Origin: Hypholoma sublateritium FD-334 SS-4
Lineage: Eukaryota > Basidiomycota > Agaricomycetes > Agaricales > Strophariaceae
DNA: 64,000 nt
Assembly (NCBI GenBank): GCA_000827495.1
Contig: KN817547.1
Coordinates: 122,561 to 186,560 of the forward strand
Direction: 5' to 3'
Positions 11,340 through 23,400 of this stretch are shown here, one piece after another. The notes under the pieces are model-generated. The model saw nothing but the letters and a program-made list of their open reading frames with translations, was not told the origin of the DNA and ran no database searches. Position 1 is the stretch's first letter. Each line of letters begins with the position of its first letter. Position numbers and translations under genes: made by a program.

Positions 11340-13948
11340 AAAGGCGTACACTACATCTTGTACAGATTGCGTGCATAGCCTCATGAGAATAAGCTGTCAG
11401 ATGGTGCGAAGTAGCTTTAAATAAAGACACCGTACGACAAGCTGCTGTTGGCTAGCTTGGGTGGTGCGGCGGCGCCATATGTGCGCATCTGCGAGACTAT
11501 TTTTGGCGAAATGGTCATCAACGTCTGCTGTTCCGACAAGCGGAGAGCGACGGCCAAAGACGGGTTCGGGAAGGGCGGTGCCGCTGCGCCCAGAGGGAGA
11601 TAAGGCGACGGGGGGGGGGCATGCTGTGCGCGGGATGGCGACGAGCGTCGACGAAGCCGGCAGAGGCGCTGTGGGCAGGATTTGGACCTCGACCGAAATC
11701 TTTCGTCTGCGGATGCTTCCTGGAGGTGGGCTTGTAACTTTCCAGTCCGTGAGTATCTACGCGCGGTCCAGGTAACGGGACCATCTGAGCGTGCGCATCT
11801 CCGGCGCCGCGTCGTGCTTCCGTACACAGATAGCGATTTTTGAGAGCGCGCAGAGCAGTTCACAGGCGAGGAAGCGACACGGACGTGGAGGTACGGCGGA
11901 GGGTCGCCGCTGGTAGGGTGGGCGTCGAGGACGGTGGAAAAGACGTGCCTCTCTGTCGGGCGCCCGTCCAGGAGGCGAAATCATACAAGCCCGGTCCGAA
12001 GAGGAAGTGACTCGAGGTTCTATAGCTCTGCGTGAGGGACGAATCAAATTCCCATCGTGGTATAGCCACGGCACTATCGCAAAGGCTTTGCCGAGTCGCC
12101 TCTGGGTCAAATGAACAGCAGAGGTCTCAGGTGGTGTAACTAAATTCACCACCTTCTCGCCTACAAGCAGGTCGGCAGGCTCCTCGAAATATCGTTTGCG
12201 CGCGGGTGACGGCTCGGGGTACGCGCCCGAGATGTGAACACCGACTATGGAAGCGTGAGCGCAGCCGAAAAATAGTGCCAGACTGTGCTCGGAGTAAGCC
12301 AGAAATTTAGATCCAGCCGCACCAGGGACCGCATGCGAGGAATAAGCGGTCCCTTGTGCCCTGTAAATCATGATTCGGTGGTAGACGGAGGCTGCAGTGG
12401 GGAAGGGATGATGCTGGAAGAGATATCGCGAGAACGGATGGACTAGGTGAGCTGTTGTGGCGCTGGATTAATGATGCATGTGGAATGTCGCCTCGTCCGT
12501 GTGGAATCCGGCGACGGTTTTCATCGCCAGTCCCCTCAGTATTCGTGTGCTGGTGGGTGATGTAGGGCCCGCGGCAGCGATGAGATATACGTGGAGAGGG
12601 AGATGGACGCGGAGCGCGTGCCACCCAAGGACACGCCATAGGTGAACCTGCGTCTGCGCTCAGCGCGCGTGCTTTCCGCGTCAAACGGAAGCGGCGTACC
12701 CGGAGACAACAGACATTGCGTATACGTAGCGAATAGCTCTACGGTGCATGAGCGTCAGCGTAGTTCGGATAAGGAGGAAAAGAGGCCTACAATGATAATG
12801 ACGAACGTGACGACGTCGTATTACCACCCAAGTACGCGCACAGCGGGTACACAGAGAGGCGGGTCACCATACGTAATATCTGCGCCAGGGCGTTGGTCGC
12901 GCTCATGTATTGCGAGGATAAAGATATCCGTCGCGCTGGCGATGACGATGTTGAGATTCCCGCCGACAGCCAGCGCGCTCTGGTCTCGCGCGTGTACATG
13001 CGCGCCAAACGCGCCAAATCCAATCGCGGGGCTCAGAAGTACAAAGAAGACCTGCCCATAGCACGTTTGTGTGTTTTCACTGGACGGGCTTGTAAGACTT
13101 CCGGCCTCGTCCTGTGTGACGGCATCAAGCGTAGGGATCGTCGTGCAGCAGGATGGCGAGCGAAGATTGTCTACGTGACGGTCGTCGTGTGCTCGAGCTT
13201 GAGCATCCTGTACGGTGCGCCGCGCAGGTTAGCAAGCACGAGAGATGTACGATGAGGCGGCTCACCTGCGTCTGGGAATATGTGAGCGAAGGCCTCTGGG
13301 CGCGCCGGAGCGGGAGCGCACGGGAGGCTGATGACCTCGACGATGTTGGCAGCGATAACGCGGAGGACCCAGGATAGAGATGTATGGGAATAGGCTGGAA
13401 GTGAGATACGAGCGAAGGGGGGACAACATGGCTTCCCAGAGGGCATCTTGGGAGGTAGTAGTGGTGCGCAGGAGGCCCCAGAGCGTGTGCGGGACGGCGA
13501 TGCTCGCGAAGAGGGTCAGCGCGACTGGCGGCGAGCGGGAATGGGCGCAGCCATAGCTAGCGGGAGACGACGTGGACTACAGCTGCGGGGTCGGTAGGAA
13601 TGTCTCGGTGGGGAGAGAACGGTGTAGGTGGGCGTAACGAACGTCGTCGTCGTCGACAGACAAGACACCGTGCGAAATATCGCAGCCCACCATCAAACAA
13701 TGACCAATCTCCGCTCTTTTTCTGTTGACACACCCGCAACTCAGTGCGCCGCCTCCCCTGCCCGCGCAACTTGCGCAATGCCGCGGCCATTTTTCTGAAT
13801 CATCTCTGCCGCTTCGTCTCTACCTGGGCCACATCCAACGCACGTCGCACATTAAGTAGTACGAGGCTTTGATAAATTTCATGGGGGCATTTCTCTTACA
13901 TTAGGCCAACATTGGGCATCTTCTGCAACTACATCCGCCAGGCTTTAC
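11340..13948. repeat. GC-rich decayed repeat, third copy of part of the inverted-duplication arm
   Basis: No intact gene. 12240-13700 resembles 17460-19590 in the same orientation: compare the blocks near 12630-12740 and 17815-17930 (CCAAGGACAC/CCAGGGACGC, then AGACAACAGACATTG/GAGACGACAGACATTG). It also ends with the same Asp-codon-rich motif (13630-13700) that ends the arm repeats. Long open frames occur on both strands because stop codons are rare in GC-rich sequence. They are shifted relative to each other between copies, so I treat them as non-functional. Confidence 0.6.
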
Positions 13949-15982
13949 TTACAGATACATCCTATGTAGGGCCATCCCATGCTTGTGGAGATCTGTTTTC
14001 AGTATGGTTCTCTTGGCGCCGTTATGGTTTTTCAATTCGAACACAATAGGACGCAACGTTTTCAGACGGCCTGATGCCTTGAACCCGGGCTGCATCATCT
14101 TGTCCACGTCGCCTTTCAAGAGCACCGCGAAGCATTCGCTATAAGGCACGGTGACATCGTCCAGGGATTCTTGGATATTCAGCACCCCGAAGATAGTGCC
14201 GTGCGCGTCGCTCTGATGCGGCTGCGAGCGTTTGTTGAATGCGGCACGGTCCAGGAGGTTGTGCACTGTCGGGCCGCTCTGAGTCACCGTGATGGCAATG
14301 GCAGAGTATCCTCCCTGCGGCCGAAGTGGACCGCGAAAGTCCTCGGGGGTTGCGGGCATCAGGAGGACCGGCAGATGGACGCCTAGGTGCGTCAGCATGA
14401 TGGGGTCACTGGGGAGCTGCCACTCTATGTTGGCCTCCGTGCGGAATTCATATGATTTGAGGCCGGGTGGAATCAACATACTGGTGCCGTGGGTGTGGTA
14501 AACCGGTTTGTCGCTCCCCCAGTTTGCGATGTCGAGGACATTGCGTGTACCGCTGTTGAGGATCTCCTGCACGAGGCGCCCAAATGCGCGCTCGCCGCCC
14601 TCCCCGTACGCGGTGAACATGCTGACGTTGAAAATTCCCATTAGGGAATATGCCGCGTCCTCTTCGCGCGTCACACATCGGTGCACCGCCCACTGCATCC
14701 TACGGGAGATGGGTACGCTCATAGGGTCTTCGAGCTCCTTGGCGGTCATTGTCGTTGCCGCCTGTATTTGCGCCAACACCGCAGCGTTTCTTTTGTCGTT
14801 TTTCGGCGTCGGAAAAGAATGGGGAGCTGGTTCAGGGTGGGTGATCAACTCCGTCCAATCTGTGGCGTAGAACCTCATCACATTTGGTGCAATGAGTTCC
14901 TGGAGCGTCCAGCCACGCGTGAACCATTTGTCGGCACACATGTGTTCCAGGGAAGCCGTATCGGCGAGATACGTGATGCACACGGACGCGGACTTGTACC
15001 ACTTGTACATCGAGCGAATGGACTCGTCCAGCTCCGAACTGCTCTCTTTATTGATGCAGACCGTGTCCATCCAGCCCAGGTTTAAGCCGTGCTCCACGGC
15101 CGCAACCCGACAAAAGTTCTCCAATTTGGCATATCCAGCGGACGTGTCTTTGAGCGCCCCGCGCATCCAGTCGGCATAGGTGACCTCGCCGGGCGCACCC
15201 CGGAGCCAGGTGTGCGACAATATGGCGTATTTTGTGTATTTCTTGACAAGCCAAGGAATCTGTCTCTTCGTGTAGAATCCTGGTTCAGACTGGTCGAGTT
15301 CGCGCTGCAGTCTTTCGGAGACATCACGCCAGACGGTGTTCCTATCGCCAAGTCTGGCTGCCGTTCCGTCCGATCTGAAAATCAACATGTGGATGGGCAT
15401 CTGGTTGAAAACGGTTAGATATGCCTCGTCCATGATTTTCTTGAATAAGGTGGATTCTTGCGAGGTCCCTATTCGAATTGACTGATTAGCTAGCCATCTG
15501 CCAACTGGGAAATACCCACTTGGGTTATTCATGGCCACTGTATTTATTTCTTGATCGTTTTCTGGCAATACAAAGTCTACGTTAGATTTCTTTATCGATG
15601 GTGGTATGTATATCGTAGGCGTACCTTTCTCCACATTGGCAATATCCGCGGATTCTGTATCTGCCTGCTCCGACCGCGGCTTTACAAGCGAGACAACATA
15701 TCTCTTGAATGCGTCGAGCAAGTCTCGCGCTTCAGTGGTGGGATTAAATCCCGATCGGGAGTAATCGAGAGCCTCTGACTTCTTTTCCGTGCCGCTTTCA
15801 TCCCCACTGCTTATATCTGTACCAGGTGCAGCATAAGCATTAGCACCAGGCGTCTGATACAAGTTGCCGCAGAGGCATAACACGGACGTCGCACGCTCAC
15901 CAGCACCTGGTCCATCACGTTGTATGAGGGGGACTATAAATCTTTCGAGTGCCTTGACGAGCATGCATTCTGCGATCGGCAT
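13949..15982 (-). CDS. HET-domain protein (heterokaryon-incompatibility type)
   Basis: A single long frame with the classic HET signature: YAILSHTW near residue 250, then LGWMDTVCINKESSSEL, SMYKWYKSASVCITYL, and WFTRGWTLQELIAP followed by MRFYATDW. HET domains act as TIR-like cell-death effectors that fire after non-self recognition. An alanine- and glycine-rich region and a 230-residue C-terminal part of unknown fold follow, including RRMQWAVHRCVTREEDAAYSLMG cut to its key feature: the R-x-E-D-x-A-Y-S-L-M-G box usual in basidiomycete HET proteins. The frame is open to 16216 but lacks an ATG before 15982. I use that ATG (about 677 residues); an upstream exon is possible. No intron is needed. 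Confidence 0.88.
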   Translation of the reverse strand: MPIAECMLVKALERFIVPLIQRDGPGAGERATSVLCLCGNLYQTPGANAYAAPGTDISSGDESGTEKKSEALDYSRSGFNPTTEARDLLDAFKRYVVSLVKPRSEQADTESADIANVEKGTPTIYIPPSIKKSNVDFVLPENDQEINTVAMNNPSGYFPVGRWLANQSIRIGTSQESTLFKKIMDEAYLTVFNQMPIHMLIFRSDGTAARLGDRNTVWRDVSERLQRELDQSEPGFYTKRQIPWLVKKYTKYAILSHTWLRGAPGEVTYADWMRGALKDTSAGYAKLENFCRVAAVEHGLNLGWMDTVCINKESSSELDESIRSMYKWYKSASVCITYLADTASLEHMCADKWFTRGWTLQELIAPNVMRFYATDWTELITHPEPAPHSFPTPKNDKRNAAVLAQIQAATTMTAKELEDPMSVPISRRMQWAVHRCVTREEDAAYSLMGIFNVSMFTAYGEGGERAFGRLVQEILNSGTRNVLDIANWGSDKPVYHTHGTSMLIPPGLKSYEFRTEANIEWQLPSDPIMLTHLGVHLPVLLMPATPEDFRGPLRPQGGYSAIAITVTQSGPTVHNLLDRAAFNKRSQPHQSDAHGTIFGVLNIQESLDDVTVPYSECFAVLLKGDVDKMMQPGFKASGRLKTLRPIVFELKNHNGAKRTILKTDLHKHGMALHRMYL

Positions 15983-16216
15983 GAGATTGTGAGCTGCACA
16001 TAACCGTGCTGACTCGGACACTGGGCACTCGGACCTTGTCCAGCTGTCCGATTTTCGAATACCGACGTAGCCATTTCCGACTTTCAATGTAGGTGATTGT
16101 AGTCGACTGTTGAATGTTGAACGCTCAGAACAGATCCGGGGGCTGGAAACGATGGGCTGATTACTGCAGGTTCTCCGAGTCAGATCTATTTGTAGGTGTC
16201 TAAAAAAAGTACCCAC

Positions 16217-17074
16217 CCTAGAGGGTTGGACACTGGAGCGATGCGGGTTGTTCTAGGGAGCGGGTGCGCGATCAGGATGGCATGATGGGCGGGTCAGCGG
16301 GGATGACGGCTGGCGGGGGGCGACAACGAGGCAACGACGTGGGCGGCGAGCACGATCCAGGGGTCGGAGAGAGAGTCTACGACGGGTTCGGGATCCTGTG
16401 CTGGGGCGGCAGCCGCTCGTCGTCATCGTTGTCGACGAAGAAGGGGCCGTGCGAACATCTCGGTCTGACATATTAAATGATCAAAAATGACTGGCCCGCT
16501 GCTGCTCGCCTACTGTCTTTCAACTCAGGGTAGACCTAAATTACTTATTCAATTTTGAGGTCAATCCTCTAACATGTGGTCCTGTTGTTCAATTCTTGAA
16601 CGAACGTAGGGACGAGTCAAGGTTGAATAAAGTCTGGATGTAAAAACATTCTGCCTCCCAGCGTCTCTCTTGGGACCCTAAGTTAACCCATATGCAAAAG
16701 GGATTCAGCAGTCATTGTTCCCTCAGACTTACGCAGAATCTAAAAGAAATCCTTATGCATTGAAAACGTATCAATTGCTCTGCTTTCGTCACTTGGAAAT
16801 ATAGTAAGTATATAGATTCTGTGTTATTAATACTGCTCACTTTTATATTCCACGTCACTCAAATGTTAGAACTAGATCCTTTTCAAGATCGTAGTGCAAT
16901 GGGAAAAGATTTGACAGTTCAATACTAAGGAAGAGGAAACTTGGGCACAGCTCAGCGCAGCGCAGCTCCGCAGCTGTCGCACCACGAGCGCCATGGTACA
17001 AGTATTTACCTCATCGCAGGAGGCTGCGCTGCGGCGCTGGTCATCGCCCCAGATAACCCTAACTTCAGCGTTCT
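16217..17074. other. Intergenic, AT-rich with one repeat-core relic
   Basis: 16260-16490 holds a GC-rich relic ending in the same Asp-codon motif found at other repeat copies (16420-16490). 16500-16930 is AT-rich with no coding signal. Nothing else is supported. Confidence 0.5.
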
Positions 17075-19499
17075 CGTACTCGCCCTTGAAGTGCGAATAC
17101 TAGATCCACGGCGATGTAGTAACAGATAGCTTCCATCCGTCTTCGGATCTGATCGAGATCGCTCATATTTTCTGTCGAGCAGTGCAAGATGCATCATCGT
17201 ACGGTTGCGGTTCGAAGAGTAAATTGACTCAAAGTTCTGTAGCTCTGCATCGGAGGGGACGATCAAATTCACATAGCGGCATGTTGTCCTCGCTGAATGC
17301 CTTCGTACACGTCGCCCGGTCGAGCCGCCTTTGGCTTGAACGCGCAGCAGAGGCGGCATGACTGAGATAAGTTCAGTACTCTAGGCTCGCGCAAGTGCAC
17401 CGCCACGCTCCTCGACATCTCAGCTATGCGCGTAGTTGAGGACACGCTTCCGACCCGTGAATACCGACTATGGAAGCATAAATGGATTTTCGAGGCAGTC
17501 GCCAAGCAATGCACGACAGAAAAGTAGATCCAGCCAATACATAGTCTTTGGTGCCCCGTACAACGCGAAGCGATGATGGGCGGACACTTCTTGTGGATGG
17601 GACAGCACGGGAAGACGGGTGCGCCGCGTGGGCCGGTGAATGAAGAGTGTGGTACGGTCCTGCATCGTGATCCACGTCGGCTACGCGTAATTTAGCGACG
17701 GCAATTATCGCTCCTGCGAGCTCCTTTGTGCTCATCTGCTGATAGAAATGAAGTGATGTATACCCCGCGGAGATGACGATATATGTACGGGGAGGGAGAT
17801 AGACGCGGAGTGCGTGTCGCCCAGGGACGCTCAAGAGCCGAGCCTGTGGTTAAAGCAAGCGAGCGTGCTTTCGGCGTGAAGGAGAATGATATTCCAGAGA
17901 CGACAGACATTGTTTATATTGAAGGAGTGATGCTGGGCATACTGGAGGAAGGACCGGGCGGAGCAAGGACAAGTTTCCGGGGCACCGGGTGCAGACACAG
18001 CGTACATGGCGAATAGCTTTACGTTTGCATGGGCGTCAGCGCGGCTGAGATAAGGAGAAAGCAGGGGCATACGTCGATGATTACACGGACGCAGTGACGC
18101 GGCCGACCATATGTGCTATCCGCGCAGGTCCTGGCACACGCGGTGCGAGAGGAATGCTCACGCTGGCGACGATGACATTGGTTTTCACGCGGACAGCGAA
18201 TGGTACCAGGACCCACGCGTAGATGTGCGCGCCGAACGTGGCGTATGAGGGCGATCGCGGAGAGGACGGCGAACGACAGTACCAGAAACTCTGGGAGAAC
18301 TAGGTCAGTTCATTTTTCTGCGGAGCGAGAACAGTAGGCCGTCCGCACCTGTATGCCGGCGCCGAGCACGGGGAGCACCGTACGGCAGGATAACTGGGTG
18401 CAGACGCGGTACGTAGCTGTGAGCTTGTGCCCGAGCTCGCCCAGCTTACAACCCACATACGTCAGTAAGCGCGGGGAGCATTGTATAAGGCGGACTGACC
18501 TAGGACTGCCGACCTATATGCAGAAACGGCTGGGCCTGCAGCGCGAAAGCGGGTGCCTACGGGAATCCTCAGTTCGCGGAACGGGCGTCTTGACTGTGCT
18601 GAATACGAGCATGCGGAGTATGCAGGAATGAGGTACACGAAGCTCGGCTGGCGCGCGGAATGCGGAAAAATCGACTGCACTGAGGGCGTCGCATGAGGGG
18701 CGGCAGGGGAGAGACGCATGCTCTGGAGCGCGTACGGGGCCGGCGGTGTCGACCGCGCTCGCGGAAAGGGCAAGCTTGAAGGGAAACAGATGGCCTGGAG
18801 CGGGGACGGGAGCAGGCATGATGGGTGCGGCACGTCGTGGATGGCATCTATGGGGACGGTAGGATCCATTCGGTCGGGGACAACGGTGTACTGGTGGTGG
18901 CACGCTAAGCCTTCGCACGGAAGACGGCGCCGAACGAAGGCGGCGCCGTACAGCTGGATGACGGGAGGAAACCGTCTCCGTAATGCTGGCCTTATATCCG
19001 GGCCCGAGCAGCCTGCGCCCCGCGCGTCAGCAGGCACGAGAGGTGCGTATGTATGATAGGCTCGCCTTGTCTTTCGGCATGCATGCAGAAGTTGTTGGTC
19101 TCTCAGTTCTCGAGCGGGGCGTCCGGGAAGACGAAGAGTGCGGAGCAGGGTTGAAGATGCTGGATGTGAGGACGCGGCGGATGCAAGAAAGAGGCCCGCG
19201 CGGCCGGAATGAAAGTGGGAGGCGCTCGCGGGTGTGAACAAAAGGGCTTCCGGTGCGCGGACGACGTCGCGGGGGGCGCCGAAAGGACATGCCCTAGAAG
19301 GCGGGACACGGGGCGTCGGTGGTTATCTCGACGAGAAAAAGTCTGGGAGTCAGCATAGGCGACGGCGAGCGACGGCGGGGGTAGCCAAGTTGAGCGAGGT
19401 GGAGACGCGGACGGCGTCTGCGTCTGCGGGAAGATCGAATAAGCTGGGAGGGATCAGGTCGCGTGCGGCGTGAGTAGGCTGGTGCATGACATACACAGC

Positions 19500-19590
19500 G
19501 AGGAGGACGGCTCCCGGGCGTAATCGTCATCGTCGTCGATGTACAAGGAGGCTGTGTGAATATGGCGGCTTGCCATCAAATGATCAATCG
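19500..19590 (+). repeat. Dispersed Asp-codon-rich repeat core
   Basis: Contains TCATCGTCGTCGAtGTAC followed by a GTGTGAATATGGCGGC-like block and CATCAAATGATCAAT. On the minus strand it encodes a run of five aspartates. Its mirror partner is at 37925-38010. Related cores are near 13640, 16420, 26450, 29680, 40080, 42195 and 49300. Confidence 0.6.
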
Positions 19591-20370
19591 ACGAGCGCAA
19601 AGGTCTGCGAACTTGAACAACGGCGAGTGCGGCCTGGGGACACCCGTCATGGAGAGAGATAAGTGACGGCAAGGACGTCTTCTGCGAGGTCGGTCAGAAG
19701 GCCCAGCTCATTGCCAGCTCAGGTCAAATGAGGCATACTGTGCCGTCTCAGACGTTCACTTGATTACTCCCGCTGCGTACAGCAATACACGCACTTGCTA
19801 ATACATCGAGAATTTATTCCTACAGTATCATAAGCTATGCACATACTTTTTGTGGACCTTACTGAGTACTGACTGTACTAGGAACCTGTACAATCCCGAT
19901 GTCCATCTTTCGTAACAATACTGTATGGGTTCTTTCTTACTTTCTTTGCTTACTTGGAACAGATAGGAATGAGATTGGAATGAGATAGATCGATGACCTG
20001 TGCGTCGCATGTTGCCGTACCGTACCAAGGCCGTACTGACGGTGCGCGCTGCTCATTTGCCGTAAATACATAGCTTTTGTAGATCACGGATCTGGGTTAC
20101 TTATACTGTCTCGACTCTCGACAGTGCTTGGTACAGCAACTTCCTCCCGATCTCGGTCCCCAGTCACGTAACTTATTAGCACCCAGTCGAGTCCAAGTCA
20201 GATCTTCAATTGGTAGATTTATTTTTTCCGCGGCCATGCAGAGCAGTTCCATATATCCACGTACATGTAATATTATAAATACCTCATCCTGATTTCTTTC
20301 TGACAGGCTATGCATGTCATATTGAAACCACATAGACGAGCTGAGATGTGCAGTCTCTGGAGGATTTATT

Positions 20371-20376
20371 TATAAG
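20371..20376 (+). promoter_or_regulatory. TATA box of TPR-CHAT copy 1
   Basis: TATAAG in the block GGATTTATTTATAAGGATG, 87 bp before the ATG at 20458. The same block with few changes precedes copy 2 (37125-37130, minus), so the promoter was duplicated with the gene. Confidence 0.65.
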
Positions 20377-20457
20377 GATGAAGCTCACATTCAAATCCGT
20401 TTCCCACTCACAGTACAGCAGTCATTGTCCAAGCACACTATCCGCCCAATGTCCAAT

Positions 20458-23400
20458 ATGAACACTGAGCACACTGACAAACTTGTAACCAATTCCAATG
20501 AATACCAAGAGAGTTCAGTTCTAAATCCAGGAAATTCTGGATCTTGCGATGAGACAACCATCAAGAGAAATCTATCAGCTGGTCAGTATTTATGCATATT
20601 TTGTGGTTGTTGTGCTTGAATTCAGACTATAATTTTGAATTGTTGTTATATTCAGAAAATGTTTCTTCTTCTGAAATGTCCAAAGGGCTGTTGAAAAGTA
20701 CAGACCAAATTGTTCCACATCAGCAATCAGCCAAGACTGTTGTCACATTAGATCTAGAATCTATTCCAAGCACAGAAAATGGTATAAAGGAAATTCACAA
20801 TGTATATTACTTTAACTAACAAAACACCACTTTTAGATATCTCAATTACTGAAATAAATGACAAAGAAAGCAGAAATAGTTTTTTAAAAGGTGGAGCTTG
20901 GTTTCTGGCACAATTTTGCATTTCTCACCAAGGAATATAGATATTTTTCTTGAATGCTTATTGCCTCATCAATTCAGCAATGAGCTAATGCTACATATTA
21001 TGATGGACAATTGTTCTGAAACACTGCCCTGCATAAAAATATCACCTACAGAATGGAAAGTCAATGGAAATATCACTTTGTAAGTTATCTTAAAAACACT
21101 TTCACCCATATTAATTAAACTAATCTTGTAACAACAATACTGGTGAAATAATATTGGTTATCCAGTCAAAGGATGGTGGTGATGAGGCTTTTCTTGTCAT
21201 CACCACAGATGAAATACTTGGCATAATTAATACTGAAGAAGGTATGTATAAAAGCAGTTTTTTGTCTCAAACATCTGGCTAAAAACAATATGCCCTCAGA
21301 GACTTTGATCAAACACAAATTCATAGCTGTAAAAGAGGAAAATAATGAGGATTTTAGGATGATATCAGCAGTGGGTATGTACCACAAATAATTAATGTAT
21401 CAACTGATTTTCAGCTTCAAATTTCCCTTTTGCATTTCATACAGTGAACCTTGATGAAGCTTTGAACAGTGAGAAACAGCTATTGTTGCTTATGCCAGAA
21501 ATCAGGCAGGCTGATGCCTTGTATGAAACATACAAGGAAACACAAGATATTGATATCCTCAAAACTGCAATTGTCCACTATCAAAGTGCAGTTTCTTTGT
21601 GCCCACCCAACAGTGATGTACTTTTTGCAATCTTCAATAATCTTGGAAATTCATATCTCTGCCAATTTGAACATACTGGAAATCTTGAGGATATTGAGCA
21701 TGCCATTTTTCACCAACAAAATGCTGTCAAATCCACTCCTCCTGGCCATACTGACTTGCCTAGTCAGCTCAACAATCTTGGAAGGTCATATCTTTGCAAA
21801 TTTGAACAAACAGGCAACCTTCAGGATATTGAACATGCCATTTTCCATCAGCAAAATGCTGTTAATTCCACTTCTTCTGATTATGCTAATCTACCAATTT
21901 ACCTTAACAACCTTGGAAATTCATATTTACGCCAATTTGAATATACTGGAAACCTCCAGGATATTGAGCATGCTATTGTTCACCTTCAAAATGCTGTCAA
22001 TTCCACTCCTTCTGGTCATGCTGATCTGCCAAGATTTTTCAACACCCTTGGAAATTTATATAGCTGTCAATTTGAATATACAGGAAACCATCAGGATATT
22101 GAGCATGCTATTTTCCATCTCCAAAATGCTGTTAATTGCACTTCTTCTGGCCATGCCAATTTGCCAATTTACCTTAGCAATCTTGGAAGTTCATATTTCT
22201 GTCAATTTCAATATACTGGGAACCTCCAGGATATTGAGCATGCTATTTTACACCAACAAAATGCTGTCAACTCCACTCCTCCTGACCATGCTAATTTTCC
22301 AAAATTTCTCACTAACCTTGGAAATTCATATCTCTGGAAATTCAATTATACTGGAAAGCTCCAGGATATTCAGCATGCCATATTCCACCATCAAAATTCT
22401 GTTAACTCTACTCCTTCTGGTCATACTGATCTACCACACTATTTTAACAATCTGGGAAATTCATATCACTGCCAATTTGAACATACTGGAAACCTCCAAG
22501 ATATTGAGTATGCCATCTTTCACTACCAAAATGCTGTCAACTCTGCTTCTCCTAACTATGCTGGCCTGCCAAGATATATAAACAATCTTGGAAATGCATT
22601 TCTCTGCCAATTTCAAAGTACAGGAAACCTACAAGATATTGAGCATGCCATTTTCCACCACCAAAAAGCTGTTGATTCCACTCCTTCTGACCATGCTGAC
22701 CTGCCAATTTGCCTCAACAGTCTTGGAAATTCATATTATTGCCAATTTGAACATACTGGAAATCTTCAGGATATTGAGCATGCCATTTTTCACCTCCAAA
22801 ATGCTATAAACTCCACTCCTTCTGACAATGCTGGCCTATCAGATTACTTCAACAACCTTGGAAATTCATATCTCTGTCAATTTGAACATACTCAAAACCA
22901 GAAGGATATTGAGCATGCTATTTTTCACTACCAAAATGCTGTTGACTCCACTTCTGCTGGCCATGCTATCCTTTCAAATCGACTATATAATCTTGGGTGG
23001 TCTTACAAGTTGTGTTTTGAATCTACCCATATTTTTGGTCATATTGAGAAAAGTATCAATTCATATCAGCAGGCTGCTGTGGCAAATGGTACTCCATCTA
23101 TTTGTTTGAAATCTGCTGAAACTGCAGCTGAGCTATCCTTAATCCATGATAAATCCCACTGCTTAAATGACTTTTCCATTGCCATTAATTTGCTCTCAGA
23201 AGTTGCAGGATTAGAGCAAACAATTCACCAGAGACATGCCAATCTTCATGGTCACTCAGAATTTTTAGCTTTAGCTGTAGCCACAGCTTTCAATTTTTCT
23301 AGATTTGATCTTGCACTTGAGTGGCTTGAAAATGGCCGCTGTTTAGTATGGAATCAGCTTAGCCAATTGCGGACACCAATCAACAGTTTACACATCAAGC

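Noticed and set aside
18462..19241. 259-codon open frame on minus
   Set aside because: Lies in the arm repeat; the mirror copy (38160-38640) is open in a different frame and broken, so there is no sign of coding constraint.
21636..22985. CRISPR-like or satellite array
   Set aside because: The 135-bp periodic units are in-frame TPR codons with no spacer structure.
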